From: Polynucleobacter sp. AP-Ainpum-60-G11
GTDB lineage: Bacteria > Pseudomonadota > Gammaproteobacteria > Burkholderiales > Burkholderiaceae
Reading direction: 5' to 3'
DNA length: 64,000 nt
NCBI RefSeq assembly: GCF_018688375.1
Contig: NZ_CP061318.1
Coordinates: 992,001 to 1,056,000 of the forward strand
A program made the translations under genes and the position numbers. The notes under the pieces were generated by a model. It did no database searches, was not told the origin of the DNA, and worked only from the letters and a program-made list of their open reading frames with translations. Of the stretch, positions 54,332 to 63,566 are shown piece by piece (the first letter of the stretch is position 1; every line of letters begins with the position of its first letter).

Positions 54332-56128
54332 TTAATGCGCCTTCTTTTTCACTGGCGGCAAATCAGTACAATGGCCGTGTGCAGCCTCTGCAGCCAAGCC
54401 AACCGACTCACCCAAAGTTGGATGTGGATGAATCGTTTTACCGATATCAACAGCATCAGCCCCCATCTCAATCGCAAGACACACTTCGCCGATTAAATCA
54501 CCGGCATGGGTGCCTACAATTCCACCGCCAATAATGCGCTTAGTAGTCGCATCAAAAATCAACTTGGTGAAACCTTCATCCCGACCATTAGCAATAGCCC
54601 TGCCACTAGCAGCCCATGGGAATAAACCCTTCTCATAAGCAATTCCTTTGGCCTTGCACTGCTCTTCCGTTAACCCAGCCCAAGCTACCTCGGGGTCAGT
54701 ATAGGCAACCGACGGAATTTGTTTAGCATCGAAATAAGATTTTTCACCAGCAGCTACTTCAGCCGCAACGTGACCCTCGTGCACTGCTTTATGCGCAAGC
54801 ATAGGCTGACCAACAATATCGCCAATAGCAAAGATATTGTTTACATTCGTGCGCATTTGATTATCGACGGGGATAAATCCACGCTCGTCCACGATGACAC
54901 CAGCAGCTGATGCATCGATCTTTTTACCATTAGGCGTACGCCCTACTGCAACCAACACCAAGTCGTAAGTCTGGGGCTCTGCTGGGGCACTCTCACCCTC
55001 GAAACTCACCTGAATACCATCAGCCTTCACTTCAGCTTTTGATGCCCGAGTTTTAAGCATGATGTTTTCAAAACGGCCAGCGTTAAATTTCTCCCAGACT
55101 TTTTCTAGATCGCGATCTGCACCAGCCATAAGGCCATCCATCATTTCAGCAATATCAATACGTGAGCCTAAAGTGCTGTAGACGGTAGCCATCTCTAAAC
55201 CAATAATGCCGCCGCCAATAACGAGCATGCGTTTTGGAATGTTCTTAAGCAAGAGCGCTCCAGTGCTATCCACAATACGGGGATCTTCTGGCAAAAACGG
55301 TAACTTAACGGGCTGACTTCCAGCAGCAATGATTGCTTTCTGAAAACGAATCACTTCATTTTGGCCAGAAACATCTTGACCATCTCCTGTAGTCAGGTCG
55401 ACTTCAACGTGATTTGCATCCAAGAAACGACCTAATCCACGCACTACGGTAACCTTGCGCGCTTTAGCCATACCAGCCAAACCACCAGTTAACTTAGCGA
55501 TGACGGAATCCTTGTAGCCACGCAATTGATCAATTTCAATTTTAGGAGCGCCATAGGTAATGCCATGCTTAGACATTGTCTTGACTTCATCCATCACTGC
55601 AGTGGTATGAAGTAAAGCTTTTGATGGAATGCAACCCACGTTTAGGCAAACGCCACCCAAAGTGGAGTAACGCTCAATCAGAATCGTACTCATACCTAAA
55701 TCGGCACTACGAAATGCAGCGCTATAGCCACCAGGTCCAGCGCCCAAGACAAGCACTTCGCACTCATGATCAATCTTGCCGCTATATTGACCTGCGATTG
55801 GTGCACTGATTACCGGAGCCTCTACAGGAGCAGGGGCTGGAGTTGAAGTTGGCGTTGCCGCAGGAGCAGATGCTTGAGGTGCAGCGACGGCACCCGCCTC
55901 AATTTCAGCAACAACACTTCCCTTACTGACTTTGTCACCAGCTTTAACTGCAATACTCAAAATAGTTCCGGCAGCGTCTGCTGGAACTTCCATGGTTGCT
56001 TTATCGGATTCCAGAACAAGTAAAGGCTGTTCCTTTTCGATAACATCACCTACTTTAATGAGCACTTCAATTACCGGCACATCTGAATAATCACCAATAT
56101 CTGGAACGAGAATAATTTGCTTAGCCAT
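54332..56128 (-). CDS. lpdA: LpdA, dihydrolipoyl dehydrogenase (E3) with N-terminal lipoyl domain
   Basis: A 598-residue protein. The lipoyl domain (1-80) carries the lipoylated K43 in LESDKATMEVPA, then comes an Ala/Pro/Thr linker (about 82-118). The flavoprotein begins LGAGPGGYSAAFRSADLG, with the redox disulfide in GGVCLNVGCIPSK and the catalytic histidine in HPHPTLGESV. It reoxidizes dihydrolipoyl groups of AceF. The lipoyl-E3 fusion is common in betaproteobacteria. Ten bases after aceF. Confidence 0.97.
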   Translation of the reverse strand: MAKQIILVPDIGDYSDVPVIEVLIKVGDVIEKEQPLLVLESDKATMEVPADAAGTILSIAVKAGDKVSKGSVVAEIEAGAVAAPQASAPAATPTSTPAPAPVEAPVISAPIAGQYSGKIDHECEVLVLGAGPGGYSAAFRSADLGMSTILIERYSTLGGVCLNVGCIPSKALLHTTAVMDEVKTMSKHGITYGAPKIEIDQLRGYKDSVIAKLTGGLAGMAKARKVTVVRGLGRFLDANHVEVDLTTGDGQDVSGQNEVIRFQKAIIAAGSQPVKLPFLPEDPRIVDSTGALLLKNIPKRMLVIGGGIIGLEMATVYSTLGSRIDIAEMMDGLMAGADRDLEKVWEKFNAGRFENIMLKTRASKAEVKADGIQVSFEGESAPAEPQTYDLVLVAVGRTPNGKKIDASAAGVIVDERGFIPVDNQMRTNVNNIFAIGDIVGQPMLAHKAVHEGHVAAEVAAGEKSYFDAKQIPSVAYTDPEVAWAGLTEEQCKAKGIAYEKGLFPWAASGRAIANGRDEGFTKLIFDATTKRIIGGGIVGTHAGDLIGEVCLAIEMGADAVDIGKTIHPHPTLGESVGLAAEAAHGHCTDLPPVKKKAH

Positions 56129-56137
56129 ATCTTCTCC

Positions 56138-57451
56138 TTATAGCGCTGCACGACGGAAGTCGGACATGAGCTGAGCGATATAGACATTAAAACGCGTTGC
56201 CAAGGCGCCATCAATCACGCGATGGTCAGCACTAAGTGACAGTGGGCAAATTAAACGGGGAACAAATTGCTTGCCATCCCAAACCGGCTTCATAGCAGCT
56301 TTGCTGACACCCAAAATTGCTACTTCAGGTGCATTAACGATTGGTGAGAAATACGTTCCACCAATACCACCCAAAGATGAAATTGTGAAACTAGCGCCCT
56401 GCATTTGCTCAGGCTTTAATTTCCCATCACGCGCTAGCGCAGCTAATTCGGAGGTTTCACGAGCCAGCTCAAAGATCCCTTTTTTATCCGCATCACGAAT
56501 CACTGGAACAACTAAACCATTCGGTGTATCAGCAGCAAACGCAATATTGAAGTATTTCTTCAATACCAAGTCATCGCCATCGATAGAACTGTTGAATTCA
56601 GGGAACTTCTTGAGAGCAGCTACGGCAGCTTTCATCAAGAAAGCCAACATGGTAATTTTGAGGCCCTGCTTTTCATTCTCCTTATTAGTAAGAACTCTAA
56701 ATGCTTCAAGATCAGTAATATCGGCATCCTCGTGATACGTCACAGCAGGAATCATGACCCAGTTGCGACCCAGATTTGCCGCAGTCAATTTCTTAATGCG
56801 ATTGAGCGGCTGACGCTCTGTTTCACCAAATTTAGAAAAATCAACTTTTGGCCAAGGAATGAGATTCAGGCCACCTAGGCTTCCGCCTGATGCGCTGGAT
56901 CCACTGCCAGCACCACCACTCATTGCCGCCTTCACAAAGGCCTGAACGTCTTCCTGAGTGATTCGACCCTTTGGACCAGAACCCTTAACCTGATGAACAG
57001 TAACACCAAGTTCACGAGCAAATTTACGCACAGAAGGACTTGCATGACTTGCCGTAGGATCAACCTCAACTGGAGTATTGCTAATCGGCGGAGGTGCAGG
57101 AGCACGCACAATTGGTGGCTCTACTTTAGGAGCTGGGGCTGAAGCAGGCTCAACTTTTGCTGGCGCTGCAACGGGAGCAGCTTGTGCAGGAGATGGAGAT
57201 GCTGCGGAACCACTCTCTTCAAGCACCAAAACAATGGCACCCTCTGAGATTGAATCACCCACCTTCACCTTGACCTCTTTAACAACACCGGTGTGCGATG
57301 AAGGAACGTCCATGGTTGCCTTGTCTGATTCCAGAACAACAATCGACTGTTCTTTCTCAACTCGGTCACCCGGCTTTACCAATACCTCGATGACGGGCAC
57401 ATCTTTGTAATCCCCAATATCCGGGACTTTAATTTCAATTAGTTGGCTCAT
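56138..57451 (-). CDS. aceF: AceF, dihydrolipoyllysine acetyltransferase (E2 of pyruvate dehydrogenase)
   Basis: A 437-residue protein. One lipoyl domain (1-78, K44 in LESDKATMDVPS), an Ala/Pro-rich hinge (about 80-130), the E3-binding domain (HASPSVRKFARELGV...GRITQEDV, about 134-170), and the catalytic domain ending LSADHRVIDGALATRF with the active-site histidine. It transfers acetyl from E1 to CoA. It has only one lipoyl domain, fewer than E. coli. Fourteen bases after aceE. Confidence 0.97.
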   Translation of the reverse strand: MSQLIEIKVPDIGDYKDVPVIEVLVKPGDRVEKEQSIVVLESDKATMDVPSSHTGVVKEVKVKVGDSISEGAIVLVLEESGSAASPSPAQAAPVAAPAKVEPASAPAPKVEPPIVRAPAPPPISNTPVEVDPTASHASPSVRKFARELGVTVHQVKGSGPKGRITQEDVQAFVKAAMSGGAGSGSSASGGSLGGLNLIPWPKVDFSKFGETERQPLNRIKKLTAANLGRNWVMIPAVTYHEDADITDLEAFRVLTNKENEKQGLKITMLAFLMKAAVAALKKFPEFNSSIDGDDLVLKKYFNIAFAADTPNGLVVPVIRDADKKGIFELARETSELAALARDGKLKPEQMQGASFTISSLGGIGGTYFSPIVNAPEVAILGVSKAAMKPVWDGKQFVPRLICPLSLSADHRVIDGALATRFNVYIAQLMSDFRRAAL

Positions 57452-57464
57452 AGTCTGTCTCTTA

Positions 57465-60161
57465 TCAAACCGTCATTGGGTTTGGTTTAGTGATGTCGAT
57501 TTCATATTTCTTAATCGCTTCGGCTAGCACTTGACGATCAATCTGGCCAGCATCTACCAATGAACGTAAAGCTGTTAATACAACCCAGCGACGATCCACT
57601 TCAAAGAAGTCGCGCAACTTTTCACGAGTATCGGAGCGACCAAAACCATCAGTACCTAAGACTTCAAAACGACGACCCATGTGCTGAATAGCTGGACGAA
57701 TTTGCTCTGCAAATAGACGTACATAGTCAGTAGCAGCAACAATTGGACCGACAGTATCTTTGAGGCATTTCTCAACATGCGATAAAGCAGGTGCCACTGT
57801 TGGGTTAAGCAGATTATTGCGATGAACTGCATTCCAGTTGCGACCTAGCTCAGTAAAGCTTGGGCAACCCCACAAATCAGAAGCGATACCCCAATCTTGA
57901 TGCAAGATCTCAGCCGCTTCAATGACTTCGCGGAAGATCGTGCCCGAACCTAAAAGTTGTACGCGTAGTTTGGCATTGGCATCACCAACGGATTTCAACT
58001 TGTACATCCCTTTAATGATGTCTTGTTCAGCGCCCTTTGGCATTGCTGGATGAGCATAATTCTCATTCATCAAGGTGATGTAGTAGTACACATCTTCTTG
58101 TTCAGCCAACATGCGACGCATACCATCTTGAATGACTACCGCCACTTCAAAAGAGAATGAAGGGTCATAGCTAATACAGTTCGGAATTGCAGCGCTCCAT
58201 ACCTGACTATGGCCATCCTCATGTTGGAGACCTTCACCATTCAAAGTCGTTCTACCAGCAGTACCGCCTAGCAAGAAACCACGACTACGCATATCGCCAG
58301 CAGCCCAGCAGAGATCGCCGATCCGCTGGAAACCAAACATGGAGTAGAAGATATAGAAAGGTAACATCGGTACGCCATGGGTAGAGTACGAAGTTGCGGC
58401 GGCGATCCAGTCGCACATACCACCCGCTTCGTTAATACCTTCTTGCAAAATCTGACCAGTCTTATCCTCTTTATAGAACATCAATTGATCATGATCTTCT
58501 GGGGTGTATAGCTGACCTAACTGATTCCAGATACCAAGCTGACGGAACATGCCTTCCATACCAAAGGTACGGGACTCATCTGGAACAATCGGAACTACCC
58601 TCTTACCCAAAATCTTATCGCGCACAATTGTGTTGAGCATACGCACAAAAGCCATCGTTGTGGAGATCTCACGACCCTCAGTAGTGGCTTCTAGCAATGG
58701 TGCAAATACGTCAAGCGCAGGAACTGGCAAGCTTTCCGCTTTCATGCGACGTTGTGGCAAGTAGCCGCCTAACTCTTGACGGCGAGCTTTCATGTAATCA
58801 AGCTCTGGACTGCCTTCAGCGAATTTCACCAAAGGCATTTCGTCGAGTTGCTCGTCCTTCACTGGGATCTCAAAGCGATCACGGAAACGACGCACGTCAT
58901 CCGCATTCATCTTCTTAGCTTGGTGAGCAATATTCATGGCCTCACCTGAACCACCCATACCGTAACCTTTAATGGTATGAGCCAAAATTACCGTAGGTTG
59001 ATCTTTATGGTTAACAGCCGAATGAAATGCTGCAAAAACTTTATGGGGATCATGACCGCCACGATTCAGTTGCCAAATTTCCTCATCACTCCAATCGCTC
59101 ACTAGCGCTTTTAGTTCTGGAGTATTGAATACGATTTCACGAACATAAGAACCGCTCTTGGCCTTCATGGTTTGATATTCACCATCCACGATTTCGCCTA
59201 GACGCTGCATCAAGATGCCTTTTTTGTCGCGTGCGAATAGCGCATCCCAATGACCACCCCAAACCACTTTGATCACATTCCAACCTGCGCCACGGAACTC
59301 ACTCTCGAGCTCTTGAATAATCTTGCCGTTTCCGCGCACCGGACCATCAAGGCGTTGCAAGTTGCAGTTCACTACAAAAATCAGGTTGTCTAATTTTTCA
59401 CGGCCAGCCATACCAATTGCGCCGAGTGATTCTGGCTCATCTGTTTCACCATCACCCAAGAAGGCCCAGACTTTACGACCTTCTGCCTTAATGAATCCAC
59501 GATCTTGCATGTAGCGCATAAAGCGCGCTTGATAAATTGCCATGATTGGGCCAAGACCCATAGACACTGTTGGGAATTGCCAGAAATCAGGCATCAACCA
59601 AGGATGTGGGTAACTAGAGATACCCTTGCCGCCAACTTCTTGACGGAAGTTATTGAGCTGATCTTCCGAGAGACGGCCCAGCATGTAAGCACGGGCATAA
59701 ATGCCTGGAGCTGAATGTCCCTGAACAAAGATCAGGTCACCACCATTCTCAGGTGAGGGTGCACGCCAAAAATGGTTAAAGCCGACGTCATATAAAGTTG
59801 CTGCAGACTGAAATGAAGATATGTGTCCGCCAACGTTGGTATCTTTATTAGCGCGCAGGACCATAGCCATCGCGTTCCAACGGGTATATGAACGAATTCG
59901 ATGCTCAACGTTTTGATCACCAGGTAGTCGTGCTTGCTGCTCTACTGGGATAGTGTTGATGTAAGGTGTTTCAGCATGGAACGGCTGGTTAACTCCATTA
60001 ACTCGCGCATGAGAAATTTGCTGATCAATAAGATAGGCAGCACGCTCTGGGCCCTCATTGCGAATAACGCCATCAAGCGCCTGTAACCACTCTTGGGTTT
60101 CACCGGGATCCGCATCTTGCTTGCCTGCGCTACCCAAAATTTGATCTGGAACTGCTGCCAT
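57465..60161 (-). CDS. aceE: AceE, pyruvate dehydrogenase E1, homodimeric type
   Basis: An 898-residue thiamine-diphosphate enzyme. The ThDP site has GDGETDEPESLGAIGMAGREKLDNLIFVVNCN; the active-site region is GGHDPHKVFAAFHSAVNHKDQPTVILAHTIKGYGMG. It decarboxylates pyruvate and acetylates AceF. Its size and lack of a split alpha/beta form mark the proteobacterial homodimeric type. Starts the aceE-aceF-lpdA operon, with a promoter at about 60213-60241. Confidence 0.98.
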   Translation of the reverse strand: MAAVPDQILGSAGKQDADPGETQEWLQALDGVIRNEGPERAAYLIDQQISHARVNGVNQPFHAETPYINTIPVEQQARLPGDQNVEHRIRSYTRWNAMAMVLRANKDTNVGGHISSFQSAATLYDVGFNHFWRAPSPENGGDLIFVQGHSAPGIYARAYMLGRLSEDQLNNFRQEVGGKGISSYPHPWLMPDFWQFPTVSMGLGPIMAIYQARFMRYMQDRGFIKAEGRKVWAFLGDGETDEPESLGAIGMAGREKLDNLIFVVNCNLQRLDGPVRGNGKIIQELESEFRGAGWNVIKVVWGGHWDALFARDKKGILMQRLGEIVDGEYQTMKAKSGSYVREIVFNTPELKALVSDWSDEEIWQLNRGGHDPHKVFAAFHSAVNHKDQPTVILAHTIKGYGMGGSGEAMNIAHQAKKMNADDVRRFRDRFEIPVKDEQLDEMPLVKFAEGSPELDYMKARRQELGGYLPQRRMKAESLPVPALDVFAPLLEATTEGREISTTMAFVRMLNTIVRDKILGKRVVPIVPDESRTFGMEGMFRQLGIWNQLGQLYTPEDHDQLMFYKEDKTGQILQEGINEAGGMCDWIAAATSYSTHGVPMLPFYIFYSMFGFQRIGDLCWAAGDMRSRGFLLGGTAGRTTLNGEGLQHEDGHSQVWSAAIPNCISYDPSFSFEVAVVIQDGMRRMLAEQEDVYYYITLMNENYAHPAMPKGAEQDIIKGMYKLKSVGDANAKLRVQLLGSGTIFREVIEAAEILHQDWGIASDLWGCPSFTELGRNWNAVHRNNLLNPTVAPALSHVEKCLKDTVGPIVAATDYVRLFAEQIRPAIQHMGRRFEVLGTDGFGRSDTREKLRDFFEVDRRWVVLTALRSLVDAGQIDRQVLAEAIKKYEIDITKPNPMTV

Positions 60162-60212
60162 AAACTGCCTCCATTATTCACATCGGTTTTATTTATTCAC
60201 TCTATAGGCAAT

Positions 60213-60241
60213 ATTCTAGGAAGGTCTATGGGTGTAAACAA
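60213..60241 (-). promoter_or_regulatory. Likely sigma-70 promoter of aceE-aceF-lpdA
   Basis: On the minus strand TTGTTT (60241-60236), a 17-base spacer and TAGAAT (60218-60213) lie about 50 bases upstream of the aceE start. An inverted repeat sits just upstream of the -35 box. Confidence 0.55.
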
Positions 60242-60249
60242 GCAATTTT

Positions 60250-60280
60250 CCACATAATGATAGTATTTCTCACTATGTGG
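60250..60280. promoter_or_regulatory. Inverted repeat CCACATA-N17-TATGTGG upstream of the aceE promoter
   Basis: Perfect 7-bp arms CCACATA (60250-60256) and TATGTGG (60274-60280) around 17 bases. It lies nine bases upstream of the aceE -35 box, a place typical for an activator or for a repressor acting at a distance. No PdhR-type gene is adjacent. Confidence 0.4.
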
Positions 60281-60364
60281 GATTTTGTTGCATTGCAATC
60301 GAATGAAACAGAACAGCTAAATAACGTAGATAAGGCCATCCATCAGGCAAAATAGCTCGATTAC

Positions 60365-62875
60365 ATGAAAAATTTCGCATTTTCAATCTGGCAACTCAAG
60401 CCTGTGAAGTGGCTCCGTCGAATACGGGGGTTCAAGCTTGTCTACACACCGTTATTAGCAATTGTGTTGTTTACCAGTGTGATGGGCGTCATCATGGGCA
60501 CCCTACAAATGCAGGAAAAAAGTCAGCAAGAGTCGGCTCTTTTCCGAGAACTCTCGTTTGCGAAACAACGCATCCAATTGCGTTTTGCGAACAACACCGA
60601 TGTATTGCAATCAATCGGGCGGGACTACGTTAGCGCCGGAGACTCTGCCAAGTTAAGGGAAAACGTGATTATTCAGGCAGAAAATCTTCTGCAGAGTAAT
60701 CATGAAATTGCGCAAATTGTTTGGCTCAACGAAACCGCTGAGCGTCAGTGGAGAATTCCGCCAGATAATCTGAAAACAGATTGGTTCAATAAAGTGAATA
60801 ACGCCGGGATCCTTAACCAAGCCCTAAGAAAAACACTTGAACTCAGCGCGGCTACTAATAGGCCCGCATTTAGCCATTTCATTTCATTAGAGGTTCCCAG
60901 TGATGAAATGATCTCAAAAGAAATTCGTAATGTGTTTTGGCAAACAGTGCCTCAAATCTCCGGCAATGAAATAAAAGGCATGGTCGCGGTCCTGTACACA
61001 ACCCAAGGACTATTGGAAATGATCCCGGGTGAACTCAAAGGGCAGTATCGTTTTACCTTGCTGACGGATGACGATAAGGTCTTAGCAATCTCGTCAGATA
61101 AAAATACGCCAAAGCGTGCATTTAGCAATCAAACCAGTCTCGACATTGGTGTACTGAGTCCTAATCTCAGCCTCAGAATTGATACCTATCCTCCAGCAAC
61201 AAATTTGACATTCAGAATGTTGATTGGCGTAGTGCTCGGTTTAAGTGCTTTCGTGATTTGGAGCTTATGGTCAGTCTTAAAACAGATGCAAGTTCGCCAA
61301 GAGGCTGAAGCAAATCTGCGGGCAGAGACCAATTTTCGTAGCGCGATGGAAAACTCCACCCCAGTGGGTATTCGTGCGCACGATATGAATAAGAAGATCA
61401 CCTATGTCAACCCCGCCTTTTGCGAGATGACGGGCTGGTCAGCGGAAGAGCTTATTGGACTAAGCCCCCCTTTTGCCTTTTGGCCAGACGACCAAAAGAG
61501 TGCGCTCACCGAAAAAATGAATCATGCTCTCAAGCTGGCAATCAATCAGGAAAAAAAGATTGGTGTCGAGGGCTCAATCCTGCACCGCAATGGATCAATC
61601 ATCCAGACGCGTACCTTTATTGCCCCATTAATTAATGAAAAAGGCAAACAGACTGGTTGGGTAACATCTTTAATTGATATTTCAGAGCCTAAGAAAATTC
61701 GTGAAGAATTAGCTGCCTCGCAGGAACGCTTTGTGACTGTTTTGGAAGGACTAGATGCAGCTGTATCCGTAGTCTCAAACGAGACTGGTGACTTATTGTT
61801 TACCAATCGCTTTTATCGCGAACGATTTGGAAATTCTGCCAAAGGCCATTTTGATTTAGCCGGCAGCGATATTAGACCAAACACAACTCAAGCTCTAGCA
61901 GAGGGCGCACCTCCCTCCTCCCTATATCCAGAGACAGAGTCCGAAGAAATTGAATTGCTCAATGAATCTACGGGCATTACAAAATGGTATGAAGTCCGCC
62001 GACGTTTCGTACCGTGGGTAGATGGACATCTTGCGCAATTACTGATTGCTACTGATATTACGATTCGTATTGAAGCAGAAGATTTAGCGCGTCAGCAAGA
62101 AGAGCGCATGCAATTCTCTAGTCGTCTCACCACGATGGGTGAAATGGCCTCTTCCTTAGCTCATGAATTAAACCAACCACTCGCTGCCATCTCCAACTAT
62201 TGCATGGGCGTTGTTAAACGTTTACAAGGGCAGCTTGATCCTGTTTTGCAAAAAGATATTCTTCCTGCATTGGAAAAGGCTTCTGATCAAGCGCACAGAG
62301 CGGGCACCATTATTCAACGGATCAAGGGCTTTGTTAAACGCAGCGAGCCTCAACGAAAATCCTGCGATATCAGTGAAATTATTAATGATGCAGTTGGCTT
62401 AGTAGAAATTGAGGCGCATCGCCACCGACTGAACATTGCTACTGAAATTGCAGAAAATCTACCAACGATTGATGTGGATCCGGTCTTAATTCTGCAGGTC
62501 CTGGTCAATCTCCTTAAGAATTCTTTGGACAGCATGAGAGAGGTTTACCCTCTTTCCTCGCGCTGGTCCGCTCCCCCAGTTCGAATTTCGGCTGACTTAG
62601 ATACCAGTACTTTTCCCGCAATGCTACGCATTCAGGTAACAGATACCGGCGCCGGAATCGCTGAATCAGTCATAGAACGCATGTTTGAGCCGTTTTTCAG
62701 CACTAAAAACGATGGTATGGGCATGGGTCTAAATATTTGTCGTTCCGTAATCGAGTCTCATCAGGGCCGTCTTTGGGCTAAAAATCAGATGGACGCAGAA
62801 CATACAAAGCTATCGGGCTGCACCTTTACAATACTATTACCCCTAGAGCCAACAGGTTCAAAGGCCATGAGTTAA
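60365..62875 (+). CDS. Membrane-bound PAS sensor histidine kinase
   Basis: An 836-residue kinase. Membrane helices lie at about 26-47 and 285-305, with a large periplasmic sensor region between them. Two PAS domains follow (about 322-440, FRSAMENSTPVGIRAHDM; about 452-570, VLEGLDAAVSVVSNETG). The HisKA phosphorylation site is H600 in SLAHELNQPLAAISNYCMG; N-box LVNLLKNSLDSM and G-boxes DTGAGI and GMGMGL complete the ATPase. Layout resembles FixL/DctS-type kinases. The signal is unknown. Paired with the FixJ-type regulator downstream, and divergent from aceE. Confidence 0.92.
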   Translation: MKNFAFSIWQLKPVKWLRRIRGFKLVYTPLLAIVLFTSVMGVIMGTLQMQEKSQQESALFRELSFAKQRIQLRFANNTDVLQSIGRDYVSAGDSAKLRENVIIQAENLLQSNHEIAQIVWLNETAERQWRIPPDNLKTDWFNKVNNAGILNQALRKTLELSAATNRPAFSHFISLEVPSDEMISKEIRNVFWQTVPQISGNEIKGMVAVLYTTQGLLEMIPGELKGQYRFTLLTDDDKVLAISSDKNTPKRAFSNQTSLDIGVLSPNLSLRIDTYPPATNLTFRMLIGVVLGLSAFVIWSLWSVLKQMQVRQEAEANLRAETNFRSAMENSTPVGIRAHDMNKKITYVNPAFCEMTGWSAEELIGLSPPFAFWPDDQKSALTEKMNHALKLAINQEKKIGVEGSILHRNGSIIQTRTFIAPLINEKGKQTGWVTSLIDISEPKKIREELAASQERFVTVLEGLDAAVSVVSNETGDLLFTNRFYRERFGNSAKGHFDLAGSDIRPNTTQALAEGAPPSSLYPETESEEIELLNESTGITKWYEVRRRFVPWVDGHLAQLLIATDITIRIEAEDLARQQEERMQFSSRLTTMGEMASSLAHELNQPLAAISNYCMGVVKRLQGQLDPVLQKDILPALEKASDQAHRAGTIIQRIKGFVKRSEPQRKSCDISEIINDAVGLVEIEAHRHRLNIATEIAENLPTIDVDPVLILQVLVNLLKNSLDSMREVYPLSSRWSAPPVRISADLDTSTFPAMLRIQVTDTGAGIAESVIERMFEPFFSTKNDGMGMGLNICRSVIESHQGRLWAKNQMDAEHTKLSGCTFTILLPLEPTGSKAMS

Positions 62876-62912
62876 TTTATGTGTTTTTTTAGATTTATCT
62901 GCGAGAGCTAAT

Positions 62913-63560
62913 ATGAATATCAGTGCCACCACCAAACCGAATCAAGCTGAAGTAGTTTATGTAGTGGATGACGACGAAGCAGTTCGTGATTCCCTCACTT
63001 GGCTATTAGAAAGCAATGGTTACGTTGTGCGCTGTCATGCAAGTGCCGAGCGATTCTTGCAGTCTCTTCAAAGCACTGATAAATCCACGATCTCTTGCGC
63101 AATATTAGACGTCCGAATGTCAGGCATGTCTGGCCTTGAATTACAAGAGCGCTTAATTAGTGAAAATCTGCCAATGCCAGTTGCCTTTATCACTGGTCAC
63201 GGCGACGTCTCTATGGCCGTATCCACTATGAAGCGTGGCGCGGTCGATTTTATTGAAAAGCCTTTTAAAGAAAATGATCTCTGTGGTTTAGTAGATCGAA
63301 TGCTGGCAAAAGCGCGCATTGACTATTCTCAAGCCAGCCAACGCAAGATTACCCAAAGCCTTTTAAGCAAACTCACTGGCCGCGAGCGCCAAGTTCTCGA
63401 GCGCATTGTGGCGGGTCGCTTGAATAAGCAGATTGCAGATGACCTTAGCATCTCCATCAAAACGGTAGAGGCGCACCGCGCCAATATCATGGAGAAACTT
63501 AATGTGAATACCGTTGCTGACTTGCTTCGTTTAGCCCTTTCTGATCCACAACCTAATTAA
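62913..63560 (+). CDS. FixJ/NarL-type response regulator
   Basis: A 215-residue regulator. The receiver domain starts VVYVVDDDEAVRDSLTWLLES, phosphorylation aspartate is D66 in CAILDVRMSGMSG, and FITGHGDVSMAVSTMKRGAVDFIEKPF completes it. The C-terminal LuxR-type helix-turn-helix is LTGRERQVLERIVAGRLNKQIADDLSISIKTVEAHRANIMEKL. It is the partner of the upstream kinase (37-base gap). Likely targets are unknown; the divergent aceE operon and carbon metabolism are candidates. Confidence 0.94.
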   Translation: MNISATTKPNQAEVVYVVDDDEAVRDSLTWLLESNGYVVRCHASAERFLQSLQSTDKSTISCAILDVRMSGMSGLELQERLISENLPMPVAFITGHGDVSMAVSTMKRGAVDFIEKPFKENDLCGLVDRMLAKARIDYSQASQRKITQSLLSKLTGRERQVLERIVAGRLNKQIADDLSISIKTVEAHRANIMEKLNVNTVADLLRLALSDPQPN

Positions 63561-63566
63561 TTTGTC

